64,000 bases of DNA from Methylomonas sp. ZR1 (GCF_013141865.1 NZ_RCST01000001.1:2356001-2420000), one strand, 5' to 3'. Positions 49,135-58,519 are shown, counted from the stretch's first letter. Numbers and translations are program-made. Notes: generated by a model not told the origin, from the letters alone.

Positions 49135-51351
49135 ATGACACGACCCTACTCATCCCTGTATTGGCCCAGCTGCGCACTATTACCGATCGGCATCGTTTTA
49201 GCCGCACCGGCCGGCGCCGAACCCCTGGCGCCCGGCAAGGCCGAAGTCGAGCTTCGCGAGGCGGAATTGGAAGACGACAAGGAACAAGTGCTGGCCGAGA
49301 CCAAAGTCAAATCGACCGCCGTCCCACAAAATCCGCGCCTGTCCGATCCTGTACCGAAAACTGGCGTCAGCCGCGACGAATTCGCCAATCGCAATAACCG
49401 CCATACCGGCGAAATCGTCAAACGCATGAGCGGTAGCGTGGTCGACGATCCCGGCGAAAGCAAGGACATCAAATTGCGCGGTCTGGATAAGGAATACACC
49501 CGGGTGCAAGTCGACGGCGTGCAATTACCCAACGGCGGCGAAAAGCGCGAATTTCAAGTTAACCAGCTGCCATCGTTCATGGTCGGCCAGGTCAACGTAC
49601 TGCGCAACTCCAGCGCCGAATACGAAAGCGACGGCATCGCCGGCCGGGTGGAGATCAAAACCAGGGAAATACCCACCGAACCGAAACTGGAAGCCCGCTT
49701 CGGTTACGGCGGCCGTAACAATATGGACGGCGATCTGCTGCACGGCCAGTTCGGCTTCGGCTACAAGCCGGTGGACTGGTTCGGCGGCATGGGCGCCTTC
49801 GACCACCTGGACAATCTGATCGACCGCACCCGCGACAAGCGGTTTTCCACGCGCAAGCGCGAACTGGAACACGAAACCGAACGCAGCCATTCCGACAACG
49901 TGTTCTCTGATTTGGCCCTGTTTTACGACGGCGGCGAATTTCATGCCAAACCAATGCTGCTGAATCTGGACAAACTCAAAGTCAAAACCAAATTGACCAC
50001 CGAACCGGCCAAAGCCGGCTCCGGGGAAACCGAAACCGAAGACGCAGTGGTCAGTACCTCCGGCGCTACCTTCACCCACCGCCACAATTTTAGTGGCGGC
50101 CCGGTATGGGAGTCCTTGTTCGCTTACCACTCGTCCACCGAAGACAAAGACAAAAACAAGGTCGCCACCAAGGAATCGGCGGTCGGCAGCGGCCGCTTCA
50201 ATCTCGACAAAACCACGCTGGAGCGAGAAAACAAGGAAGACGAAACCTGGACGCTGAACAGCGCCTTGCGAGTCCCGTTCACGCTGGGCCTGCGCCAGGA
50301 ACTCAAGTTCGGCGGCGCGGTGCGGGAACGGGTACGCTTTCGCGATAAAAACGCCCGTGAAATCAGTAAAACCGGCGTGGTCCGCAGCACTACCACGGCA
50401 AAAGACAACTACTACATGACCGAAAACTATTACGCCGGATTCGTGCAGGACAATGTTTGGTTGAACGAAGCCTTCAGCGTGATGCCGGGTTTGCGCGCGG
50501 AACACGTCGATCTGCAATCCAGAACCGGCGACGGCAGCCAAGCCGACAAGACAGTCACCGATTTGAACCCGTCGTTTCATGCCCTGTACCGGGTACGCGA
50601 CGACTTGAGCCTCAGGTTTGCGTTTTCCAAATCGGTCAACCGGCCGAAGTTCGACGAACTGTCGCCCTTCGCCGTCGATAACGGCACCACGATCGTCATC
50701 GGCAGTCCGCAGTTGGACCCGGCCAGAGCCTTGAATTACGACCTTGGCGGCGAATACGCCAGCGGCAATCTGTTTTTGGCCTTGAACCTGTTTCATAAAG
50801 CCATCACCGACATCATCGAAGAAGTCGATACGGGTGTGGACCAGGACGGCAAAGACGTCTATCAGGTCCAAAACGTCGGCGACGGCTGGACCCACGGCAT
50901 CGAACTGGAACAGCGCCTGAGCCTGGCCGGCCTCGGCATCCCGGCCCTGCAAGGCGCACAACTGTGGGCCAACCAGACCTTGCTGGATTCCAAGGTACGC
51001 GATTTCGCCGGCAACAACCGCCGCTTCAAACAACAACCCGGTTTCATCGCCAACGTCGGCATCGACTTTTCTTACGCGCCGACCGGCACCATCGTTACCG
51101 CCGCACTGAACTATCTGGCCGACCGTCCGGAATATAAAGCCAACGGCGACGTGACGATGATCGAGTCGTCGCTGACCTTGGATTTATCGGCGCGCCAGCA
51201 GTTATACAAGGGTTTGTCGCTGTTCGGCGAAGTCGATAACGTTACCAACCGCGAACGGGTGGACGTCGAAAATCTGGCCAACGGCACCAACACTCGCAAA
51301 GTGGAAAACTACGGCCGCACCTTCATGGCCGGCTTGACGCTGCAATTTTGA
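49135..51351 (+). CDS. TonB-dependent outer-membrane receptor
   Basis: 738 residues with signal peptide (LLPIGIVLAAPAGAEP). The plug domain (about 70-185) includes MSGSVVDDPGESKDIKLRGL and VQVDGVQLPN, then a 22-strand barrel ending GRTFMAGLTLQF with the terminal Phe. Sequence GAEPLAPGKAEVELREAELE precedes the plug. It is the first receptor after exbD and probably takes a ferric siderophore or heme; nothing in the sequence identifies the ligand. A 503-codon frame lies antisense to it; this one has the signal and receptor signatures. Confidence 0.9.
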   Translation: MTRPYSSLYWPSCALLPIGIVLAAPAGAEPLAPGKAEVELREAELEDDKEQVLAETKVKSTAVPQNPRLSDPVPKTGVSRDEFANRNNRHTGEIVKRMSGSVVDDPGESKDIKLRGLDKEYTRVQVDGVQLPNGGEKREFQVNQLPSFMVGQVNVLRNSSAEYESDGIAGRVEIKTREIPTEPKLEARFGYGGRNNMDGDLLHGQFGFGYKPVDWFGGMGAFDHLDNLIDRTRDKRFSTRKRELEHETERSHSDNVFSDLALFYDGGEFHAKPMLLNLDKLKVKTKLTTEPAKAGSGETETEDAVVSTSGATFTHRHNFSGGPVWESLFAYHSSTEDKDKNKVATKESAVGSGRFNLDKTTLERENKEDETWTLNSALRVPFTLGLRQELKFGGAVRERVRFRDKNAREISKTGVVRSTTTAKDNYYMTENYYAGFVQDNVWLNEAFSVMPGLRAEHVDLQSRTGDGSQADKTVTDLNPSFHALYRVRDDLSLRFAFSKSVNRPKFDELSPFAVDNGTTIVIGSPQLDPARALNYDLGGEYASGNLFLALNLFHKAITDIIEEVDTGVDQDGKDVYQVQNVGDGWTHGIELEQRLSLAGLGIPALQGAQLWANQTLLDSKVRDFAGNNRRFKQQPGFIANVGIDFSYAPTGTIVTAALNYLADRPEYKANGDVTMIESSLTLDLSARQQLYKGLSLFGEVDNVTNRERVDVENLANGTNTRKVENYGRTFMAGLTLQF

Positions 51352-51370
51352 ACGTGACCGGGAGCAAACC

Positions 51371-52102
51371 ATGAAAAAAATAGATTGGCGCCACTGGCAC
51401 GCATGGCTGAGCGTTCTGTTAAGCATCCCCGCATTTTTGGTGGGCCTGACCGCAATTCTGATTGCACACAACAAAACGCTGGGCTTGAACGGCGTCTCGG
51501 TCGACGCCGGCTGGCTGCCGGGTTTGACGCCGAACGCGCAAGCGGCCCCGGATATCAGAAGCACACTGTCGTTGGCCGACGGCCGTCGATTTATCGGCGG
51601 CAAAGCTGGGCTATTCATGTTTGAAAACAATAAGCTAACAGCCGTATCCGAGTTGGCGGGTTATGAAATCCGCAGCTTGGCGGCGAATAAAGGCGAGATT
51701 GCCGCAGCGGGAAATCGCGGTGTCTGGTTAAACAGCGAGGGCAATTGGCTTCAAATATACCGTCAGGCTGTACATAGCGTACAAATCGGCAGCGACGGCG
51801 CCATTTTCATCGCGACGCAGAATAGCGGCCTGTTATTCAGCGATGACGGCGGCACCAGTTGGCGGCCCGACGCCGCGACTTTGAAGGCGTTCGAGCAATT
51901 GCCGGCCGAGGCTTTGCGCGAGGATTACAGTGTGGGTAAGCTGATTCTGGACGTACATACCGGTAAAGCCTTTCTCGGCAAACATTGGGAATGGTTATGG
52001 ATAGACCTATTGGGTGGCCTGCTGGTGTTTTTATGCTTGAGCGGCGTCTATTTGTGGTGGCGCGGCCAACAACGCAAAGCCGCATTGCTGGGAAAGGGCT
52101 GA
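51371..52102 (+). CDS. PepSY-type membrane protein with Asp-box periplasmic domain
   Basis: 243 residues. An N-terminal helix (WHAWLSVLLSIPAFLVGLTA) and a C-terminal one (LWIDLLGGLLVFLCLSGVYL, then WWRG) have the form of PepSY-associated TM helices. Between them lies a periplasmic beta-rich domain with SDDGGTSWRPD, an Asp-box like those of beta-propellers, and IFIATQNSGLLFS. PepSY proteins such as FoxB reduce ferric siderophores in the periplasm. The following reductase gene, 4 bases away, makes a similar role likely here, by inference. Confidence 0.75.
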   Translation: MKKIDWRHWHAWLSVLLSIPAFLVGLTAILIAHNKTLGLNGVSVDAGWLPGLTPNAQAAPDIRSTLSLADGRRFIGGKAGLFMFENNKLTAVSELAGYEIRSLAANKGEIAAAGNRGVWLNSEGNWLQIYRQAVHSVQIGSDGAIFIATQNSGLLFSDDGGTSWRPDAATLKAFEQLPAEALREDYSVGKLILDVHTGKAFLGKHWEWLWIDLLGGLLVFLCLSGVYLWWRGQQRKAALLGKG

Positions 52103-52106
52103 CAAG

Positions 52107-53222
52107 ATGTTTTTGTCAATCTTGGCCGGCATAGTGGTTTTTGGGCTGGGCACGTTGGCGCTCTGGCTTTGCGACGGCCTGCGTCTGGCTTGGCATTGCC
52201 GGATCGCCCGCAATAGAGCGAGCAGCACCACCCCGCTGCAGGTCGTGATCGAGAGCCGCGAAGATTACACCGCCGATTTATTCGGCTTGGTACTGAGACC
52301 TCTCGGCGGCGGTCAACTCCCGGCATTTCAGGCCGGTCAGTACCTGACCGTCAATCTGCCGCGAGCCGGGCTGCCACCGTCACGCCGCTGCTACTCGCTG
52401 GCGGCCTGGCAAACGCAGCCTCGGCACTATCAGCTCGGCATTCGCCGCGTGGCCGGCGGCGGCGTATCGGAACATCTGTACCAATTCGCCCAACCCGGCA
52501 CCCGTTTGGAAATCCTGCCGCCGCGCGGCGGGTTTACGCTGCAAACTTCCGGCGGCGTCAAAGTGTTGATTGGCGGCGGCATCGGCGTCACGCCGTTGCG
52601 GGCCATGCTGCACACTTTGTTAAACGATCGCGACAACCCTGGAAGCACCGTGTATCTGTTCCATGCGGTGCGGCATGCCGAAGAGCTGTGCTATCACGCC
52701 GAATTTATCGGCTTTCAAAATCGCCATTCCCGGTTTCGCTATCGGCCTATTGTCTCCCGGCCCAACGCATCTTGGCCGGGAGAAACCGGCCGGCTGAACG
52801 GTAAACGCATTGTCGATGCATTGGACGCTGTGGCAAACGCTGAATTTTATTTGTGCGCCAACATCGAAATGACCGCGATGTTACGGGCCGATTTAACCGA
52901 TTTGGGCATCCCCCCCGACCGCATTTTCAGCGAAGGGTTCGGCGGCTTGGTGCCATCGACGGATGATGCGATTTACCGGATCAACATCGTCGGCAAAACC
53001 GCATTCGATTTCCAGGGCCGGCCGACCTTGATGCACGGTCTGGAAAGTGCCGGCATCGCGATCAATAGCGATTGCCGAGCGGGGCATTGCGGCGCTTGCC
53101 GGGTGAGAGCGGATAGCGGTGACTATCGCTGGTTGCTGCCTCCGACGATGACGCTCGGCGAGCGGGAAATTTTAGCCTGCTGTACGCTTCCGCTCAGCGA
53201 CATGACCTTGAGCAGGGTTTGA
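52107..53222 (+). CDS. Membrane-anchored FAD/NAD(P)H reductase with 2Fe-2S domain
   Basis: 371 residues. One N-terminal helix (FLSILAGIVVFGLGTLALWL) anchors it to the inner membrane. The FAD domain has RRCYSLAAW, the NAD(P)H domain GGGIGVTPLRAML and EFYLCANIEM. A C-terminal plant-type ferredoxin follows with CRAGHCGAC and a fourth Cys in ILACCT. It is thus a complete electron chain from NAD(P)H to 2Fe-2S. Next to a PepSY-like protein in an iron operon, it probably delivers electrons to reduce iron or heme. I know of no characterised equivalent with this layout. Confidence 0.85.
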   Translation: MFLSILAGIVVFGLGTLALWLCDGLRLAWHCRIARNRASSTTPLQVVIESREDYTADLFGLVLRPLGGGQLPAFQAGQYLTVNLPRAGLPPSRRCYSLAAWQTQPRHYQLGIRRVAGGGVSEHLYQFAQPGTRLEILPPRGGFTLQTSGGVKVLIGGGIGVTPLRAMLHTLLNDRDNPGSTVYLFHAVRHAEELCYHAEFIGFQNRHSRFRYRPIVSRPNASWPGETGRLNGKRIVDALDAVANAEFYLCANIEMTAMLRADLTDLGIPPDRIFSEGFGGLVPSTDDAIYRINIVGKTAFDFQGRPTLMHGLESAGIAINSDCRAGHCGACRVRADSGDYRWLLPPTMTLGEREILACCTLPLSDMTLSRV

Positions 53223-53352
53223 ACGGTAGCGGCAAACGCCATACCCGGCTCGGCGTAATCCGGACAAAAAATTAAATTATCTATAGACCGCCACCCAGCC
53301 TCCCGCCAGGTAGCCATGACTTTAACGACATTGCTAACCCGACGGAGCACGC

Positions 53353-53682
53353 ATGCCCCAGCCCAATTCACGCCGCCGGCACGAGCCAGCGGATTCCCGA
53401 GCACTGATGGCGGCACTGCCGCTGGCCGCCGCGCTGATCTGCCCGGCGCCGGCTGCGGCACAGGATACCGACAAGGATTCGTCGGCCGACAAGGACGTCA
53501 CCCTTTCCACCGTCGCAGTAAAAAACAAAGCGCACGCCGCGACCTTGGCTTTGTGGCGACTGCCAACAACAAAGGTGCGCAATTGGAAGCGCGACAAACG
53601 TATCAGACCACTTTTTTTAAGCCATTACCCAAAATACAAATCTCAGCGACCGACGCTTACTCGGTATAGAAACACCAGCTAA
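53353..53682 (+). pseudogene. Remnant of a TonB-receptor N-terminus
   Basis: An ATG with GGAG six bases upstream opens a frame with a good signal peptide (RALMAALPLAAALICPAPAA, ending AQ) and then DKDVTLSTVAVKNKAHAA, which resembles a TonB box and the start of a plug. After about residue 60 the sequence turns into arginine-rich nonsense and stops at 53682; nothing in the other frames continues a receptor. It lies directly before a complete receptor gene, so it could be a decayed duplicate. The rest of 53223-53753 shows no gene. Confidence 0.5.
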
Positions 53683-53753
53683 CAACTGATAGCAATAACC
53701 CGCCAGCCCCCCTAGCCATCGCGCCAGGCAGCCAGCAGTAACTACTGTATGCC

Positions 53754-56189
53754 ATGGCAATTAAACCGACTGATTTAGTACCCACTCTGCACAACCGCCC
53801 CAAGGCGACCTGCTCCGGAATTCCAGGCGACTGCGGGCGCGCCCTGCTTGGCGCGCTGCTGTGTGTGCTGGCCGGCACAGCCTTGGCTGCCGAACCCGAG
53901 GAGCTTGAAATGCCCGAAGAACTGGAACTGGAAACCGTCACGGTCAAAGCTCAAGCCGACAAACCGGCCGCCGCACCGCCCGGTACTCAATCGACGATAG
54001 ACGACAAAACCATCGAGCAACGCATGGTGCGCAATATCAAAGACCTGATCCGCTACGAACCCGGCGTCAATGTCGGCAACGACCCGCAGCGCTTCGGCGC
54101 CAGCGGCTTTACCATACGCGGTCTGGGCGGCAATCGGGTGTTGATGCAGATCGACGGCGTGCGCCTGCCGGAAGCCTTCCGCATCGGCTCGTTTGCCAGC
54201 GCCAACCGCAATGCGGTGGACATGGACGCCTTAAAAGCCGTGGAAATCGTCCGTGGTTCGGGGTCGGCGTATTACGGCGGCGATGCGATGGGCGGTACCG
54301 TCAACTTCGTCACCAAGGACCCGCGCGATTACTTGAACGTATTCGGCAAGGATTACTACACCGGCCTGAAACTGAATTACAACACTACCGACAACGGCTT
54401 CGTGCAAACCGCAACATTGGCGGGTGCCTGGGGCGGCTGGGAAAGCATGGCGCTATTCACTCACAACCAAAGCAACGAAACCGACAATAAAGGCACGGCG
54501 GATTTTGCCGACGGCCGTCGCACCACGCCCAGTCCGCAAGAAAACCTCAGCTATAACCTGCTGGCCAAGCTGCTGTACCGTTTTAACGACGACAACGTGT
54601 TGCGTCTGACCGGCGAATGGTTGGACAGTCGATCCGATATCGACGCTTTGTATCTGCGCGGTGCCGACATCAGCCTGCGCAACGTCAACAGCATGCTCAC
54701 CACCGATACCCAATCGCGTTGGCGGCTGACACTGGATCACACCCTGAAGCATCTGGATACGCCGCTGTTCGACGCTGTGCTCTGGAAGTTTTACACGCAA
54801 AAATCCGCTACCGGGCAAGTCACTTTGCAAGATCGCACCGCCAACGTGGACGGCAACACACTCACCGAGCGGATTTTCGATTATGCCAACGACGACTTCG
54901 GCGGCGAACTGCAACTGGGAAAGGACTTTGTTTTAGGCGATACCGCGCATGCACTGAAATACGGCGGCCAGATCAGTAAAAACAGCATAGCCCAACAACG
55001 CGACGGCAGCTACACCTGCGTCAGCGGCTCGGTTAACCCGCGCACCGGACGGCCCAATAACATTTGTCCCAAGGGCCGGATCAGCAAGACCGTGACGCCG
55101 GATGAGTTTCCGGTCCGCGACTTTCCGCTCTCCACCGTCACCAAGGCCGGCGCTTATCTTGAGGATAGTATTGGCCTGTTTGATAAACGCATCGAGCTGA
55201 TCCCCGGCGGCCGTTGGGAATATTTCCGCTTATTGCCCAAGCCTGATTATTTGTTCGATAAAGCCTCCGCGGCAGCGGTTGCCGAAGGCGCCGATCCGGT
55301 TATACCCATCATCATCGACGCCAACGCCTTTTTACCCAGATTCGGCGCCTTACTGCACCTCAACGAGATATTCACGGTGCACGGCCAGTATGCGCATGGC
55401 TTTCGCGGCCCCAACTTCAGCGAGAGCAATCTCGGTTTTACCAATATCACCGGCGGATACACCAACCTGCCCAATTACAACATACAGCCGGAAACCAGCG
55501 TCGGCGCGGAAGTGGGTTTGCGCGGCCAGGGCGCTGCCGGGACTTTCGACATAAGCCTGTTTCGTAACGATTACGACCACTTCATCTATAACGCGGTGAT
55601 TTGCAACCCGGCGACCGCGGCCTGTCCGCCGTTGGGTTTTACCACCTATCAAAACATCAATAGCCCTGACCCGATCCGCATTCAGGGTATCGAAATCAAA
55701 AGCCGGTTTTACCTGGACTGGCTAAATCCCTATTTACAGGGCGCCAGCCTGCTGTTCAGCGGTGCATTTACTGAAGGCATGAATCTTAAAACCCAACGCA
55801 ATGACGACGATGCCCTAAGACAAATCAGCCCGATGAAAGCCGTCGTCGGTCTGCGCTACGACCAAGCCAGCGGCGACTGGGGCACGGAATTAAACCTGAC
55901 CTTGGTCGGCGCCAAACAAGCCAATACCGCCCCGGCTGACGCCCTATTTCTGCCCAGCGGTTACGGCGTCATCGATTTCAATGCCTACTACAACGCCAGC
56001 AAGCATCTCTCGTTCAATGTCGGGGTATTCAACCTGCTGGATAAGAAATATATCGACTGGGAAGACATCAACACCCGCGCCGGCGATCCGCATACCACGC
56101 TGGGCAATTTCGCCGACGCCCGCTACTGGGCCGACCGCTATTCGCGTCCCGGGCGCAATCTCGGCGTCACGGTAAAACTGGCTTTTTGA
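53754..56189 (+). CDS. hmuR: TonB-dependent heme/hemoglobin-type receptor
   Basis: 811 residues with signal (RALLGALLCVLAGTALAAEP). ELETVTVKAQADKP holds the TonB box region. The plug (about 85-200: NIKDLIRYEPGVNVGNDPQR, FTIRGLGGNRVLMQIDGVRLP) is that of the hemoglobin/transferrin/lactoferrin receptor family. Around 555 YAHGFRGPNFSESNLGF corresponds to the FRAP and NPNL region of heme receptors. The barrel ends LGVTVKLAF. By operon context it captures heme for HmuTUV. The start lacks a strong RBS; it may be translated by coupling. Confidence 0.9.
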   Translation: MAIKPTDLVPTLHNRPKATCSGIPGDCGRALLGALLCVLAGTALAAEPEELEMPEELELETVTVKAQADKPAAAPPGTQSTIDDKTIEQRMVRNIKDLIRYEPGVNVGNDPQRFGASGFTIRGLGGNRVLMQIDGVRLPEAFRIGSFASANRNAVDMDALKAVEIVRGSGSAYYGGDAMGGTVNFVTKDPRDYLNVFGKDYYTGLKLNYNTTDNGFVQTATLAGAWGGWESMALFTHNQSNETDNKGTADFADGRRTTPSPQENLSYNLLAKLLYRFNDDNVLRLTGEWLDSRSDIDALYLRGADISLRNVNSMLTTDTQSRWRLTLDHTLKHLDTPLFDAVLWKFYTQKSATGQVTLQDRTANVDGNTLTERIFDYANDDFGGELQLGKDFVLGDTAHALKYGGQISKNSIAQQRDGSYTCVSGSVNPRTGRPNNICPKGRISKTVTPDEFPVRDFPLSTVTKAGAYLEDSIGLFDKRIELIPGGRWEYFRLLPKPDYLFDKASAAAVAEGADPVIPIIIDANAFLPRFGALLHLNEIFTVHGQYAHGFRGPNFSESNLGFTNITGGYTNLPNYNIQPETSVGAEVGLRGQGAAGTFDISLFRNDYDHFIYNAVICNPATAACPPLGFTTYQNINSPDPIRIQGIEIKSRFYLDWLNPYLQGASLLFSGAFTEGMNLKTQRNDDDALRQISPMKAVVGLRYDQASGDWGTELNLTLVGAKQANTAPADALFLPSGYGVIDFNAYYNASKHLSFNVGVFNLLDKKYIDWEDINTRAGDPHTTLGNFADARYWADRYSRPGRNLGVTVKLAF

Positions 56190-56203
56190 CGGAGAACAAT
56201 CTG

Positions 56204-56449
56204 ATGACCAAGGGCTACAGGGCCAAGAAAGAGGCGCGGAAAAAACTGGAAACGCTGTTCGACGAATTGCTGGAACACGAGGGCTTCGGCGAATTGCGGA
56301 TGGAAATGCGGCTGTTAAAGCGCGGGCAAAAGGAAGTGATCATCCATTGCGGCAAACAGTACCGCTACGTGCTGGACTTTCAGGTGCAAGGCACGCCGAA
56401 CGGCAATCGCGATGGCAACGCACTTCCGGAATGCCGCGAGCCGCACTGA
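56204..56449 (+). CDS. Small conserved-looking protein in the heme operon
   Basis: 81 residues from ATG 56204, preceded by GGAGAACAATCTG; a TTG 18 bases upstream would overlap the receptor stop. The chain starts basic and helical (MTKGYRAKKEARKKLETLFD) and then has strands (LRMEMRLLKRGQKEVIIHCG, KQYRYVLDF). No signal peptide. One Cys in IIHCGKQYR. Function unknown; position suggests a role with the receptor or surface protein on either side. Confidence 0.65.
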   Translation: MTKGYRAKKEARKKLETLFDELLEHEGFGELRMEMRLLKRGQKEVIIHCGKQYRYVLDFQVQGTPNGNRDGNALPECREPH

Positions 56450-56594
56450 GTTTTAAATCTCCGCCACCGCAAAGGCCAAAGGCCAGCGCGGATAGCCGGC
56501 ATGGGGTCGAAGCGGCGGACGCTATTTTGACGAAAGCAACGGATCGTCTTCGTGGTGAAGAGATGCGTCAATTTATTTACATAGGAAACCAACC

Positions 56595-57326
56595 ATGAAA
56601 ACTGCACAAAAACTGACTTTAATCGCCGGCCTGTTAGCCGTTTCCGGCAGCGCTTCGGCTGACTTGACCAATGGTCCCGACCCTTACGCCGCCGGCTACG
56701 GCTTCGACACCCCAAGCGAAGCCAGCTGGGGCAACTGGAACCGTGGCGATGCCGGCACGCTGTATGCGGAATGGGACAGCTTCGCGGATAACTCTTATCC
56801 CGGCACCCGCACCGCGGCGGCGGATGTGGGCAGTGCCGGCACCACCGATGCCAATATCGGCTGGAACGCCGGCACATTCGCGGCCGGATCGGGCAATTTG
56901 TACAGCTTCAGCGTCACCGAGAATTTCACGGCTTCGCTAAGCGGCTCTACCAACAACGAGCCCTTAAGAGCAGCTTTGCAATTCGAAACCTGGGGCGTGC
57001 AAATGGACTACAACAGCCTGTTACTGAATGGCGTAGCGCCTACATTTACGACACAAACTTTCTACGATGGCAACTACGAAAGCTCATTCGGCCCGGTCGA
57101 GCTAGTGCAATACCTGGCTTATTGGGATCTATCCGGACCGGCAAGCAATTATCTGTTCTCGTTCAATAGCGCCGGACATAGCTTAAGTTTGGGCCAAGTG
57201 GCTATCGACATCGGCCCCAGCGCCGATCCCGTAACCAGTGTACCGCTGCCTGCGGCAGTATGGCTGTTCGGCGCCGGCTTCATGGGCTTGCTGGGTTTAA
57301 ATCGTAAAAAAGGCCTGGCGGCATAA
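56595..57326 (+). CDS. Exported PEP-CTERM-type surface protein in heme operon
   Basis: 243 residues. Signal peptide (LIAGLLAVSGSASA). The mature part is acidic, Ser/Asn/Trp-rich and beta-type. The C-terminus SVPLPAAVWLFGAGFMGLLG plus LNRKK is the PEP-CTERM motif (variant VPLPAAVWLFG): a short signature, one membrane helix and a basic end, cut by exosortase. The protein should therefore be released to or anchored at the cell surface. In a heme operon it might be a heme-binding surface protein or hemophore-like helper, which is inference. It does not resemble HasA. AGGAAACC precedes the ATG. Confidence 0.85.
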   Translation: MKTAQKLTLIAGLLAVSGSASADLTNGPDPYAAGYGFDTPSEASWGNWNRGDAGTLYAEWDSFADNSYPGTRTAAADVGSAGTTDANIGWNAGTFAAGSGNLYSFSVTENFTASLSGSTNNEPLRAALQFETWGVQMDYNSLLLNGVAPTFTTQTFYDGNYESSFGPVELVQYLAYWDLSGPASNYLFSFNSAGHSLSLGQVAIDIGPSADPVTSVPLPAAVWLFGAGFMGLLGLNRKKGLAA

Positions 57327-57343
57327 GCACTTACCTGTAAACG

Positions 57344-57377
57344 CTTTGCAGCCGGGCCGTGCGGCCCGGCTGCAAAG
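57344..57377 (+). terminator. Strong 15-bp hairpin between the PEP-CTERM gene and hmuS
   Basis: CTTTGCAGCCGGGCC (57344-57358), loop GTGC, and its perfect complement to 57377. It has no T-run after it (TCCCTAACG), so it may not terminate fully. In this place it could protect or stabilise the upstream mRNA and make the receptor and surface protein more abundant than the import genes. Confidence 0.65.
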
Positions 57378-57436
57378 TCCCTAACGTGCGCTGCCTTGGA
57401 AACAAACAGCGCATTCGCTTAACGGAGCTCAGCGTA

Positions 57437-58450
57437 ATGGCAAATTCCATGACTAAACAACCCTTATCGATTGCGGACACTTTGAAACAAGCGTGGCAAG
57501 ACCTGCTCGCCGATCACCCGCATATGCGGATTCGCGATGCCGCGGCGACGTTGGGCGTCAGCGAAGCCGAACTGCTGGCAACCGACTGCGGCAACCGCGT
57601 CATCCGATTGCGGGCACACTGGCCCGCGCTGCTGAGCGCGGTCGGCACACTGGGGCCGGTGATGGCCTTGACCCGCAACGCTTTCGCGGTACATGAAAGC
57701 ACCGGGCTCTACGAGGATATACGCCCTTGCGGCGACGCCATTCTGATAGACGGACACCATATCGCATTATGTCTATCCATCAGTATTTGGCATTCGGGTT
57801 TCGCCGTGACCGAGGAAACCCATCTCGGCCCGCGCCACAGCCTGCAATTTTTCGACACGGGCGGCGAGGCCGTGCACAAAATCTATTTGACCGAACATGC
57901 CGATGCCGGCCTGTACCGGCGTTTGGTCGACATCTTTCGGGCCGACGATCAGTCGCCCAATCCGGTATTGCCCGCGCATAGCCCTAATCCGCCGCTTGGC
58001 GACCTTAAACAATGCGCGGAGTTGCCGGAATCCTGGCGACGCCTGCTACTGGCCGACACTTCCGAGGCTGCCGTCACCGGCCGGATCGGCATGCCGGCGC
58101 TACGCGCGCTCATGCAGCAACTGGCGGAACTGATGTTGCCGATACAAGTGCTGGTCGGCAATCCCGGCGCCCTGCAACTGCACGACGGCCCAATTCAAAA
58201 CCTGAAGATTACCGGACCCTGGTTCAATATCCTGGATCAGCGTTTTAATCTGCATCTTAACGAAATGGCCGTGGCCGGCGCGGACATCGTCCAACTGAGG
58301 TACCGGCAACACGCATTAACCGGCCTGTTGGTGCGCGGCCAAAACCAGCAGACCATCGCCTCCGTCTTCGGCGGTTACGACGACACCAACGGCGAAAACG
58401 GTTTTTGGCGCGACTTGCTCCTAGCCTCGGCGCTTGCTGAAGGTTCCTAG
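57437..58450 (+). CDS. hmuS: HmuS/HemS-family heme-handling protein
   Basis: 337 residues from ATG 57437 (ACGGAGCTCAGCGTA upstream), the usual size for HmuS/ChuS. A duplicated HemS fold is evident: first half with LSAVGTLGPVMALTRNAFAV and HESTGLYEDI, second half with ITGPWFNILDQRFNLHLNEM. Proteins of this family bind cytoplasmic heme and pass it on or break it open. It is followed 69 bases later by hutZ, so two heme-handling proteins act in sequence. Confidence 0.92.
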   Translation: MANSMTKQPLSIADTLKQAWQDLLADHPHMRIRDAAATLGVSEAELLATDCGNRVIRLRAHWPALLSAVGTLGPVMALTRNAFAVHESTGLYEDIRPCGDAILIDGHHIALCLSISIWHSGFAVTEETHLGPRHSLQFFDTGGEAVHKIYLTEHADAGLYRRLVDIFRADDQSPNPVLPAHSPNPPLGDLKQCAELPESWRRLLLADTSEAAVTGRIGMPALRALMQQLAELMLPIQVLVGNPGALQLHDGPIQNLKITGPWFNILDQRFNLHLNEMAVAGADIVQLRYRQHALTGLLVRGQNQQTIASVFGGYDDTNGENGFWRDLLLASALAEGS

Positions 58451-58519
58451 CTTATTGCGTCGCTACCCAACCCCATAAACCGATACGTTTTATCGATAAC
58501 GCCATATCAGGAAACCCGC

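Noticed and set aside
49525..51036. 503-codon minus-strand frame antisense to the TonB receptor
   Set aside because: It mirrors a receptor with signal peptide and plug motifs; GC-rich codon bias opens the opposite frame. Its translation shows low-complexity Val/Phe/Gly strings and no family signature.
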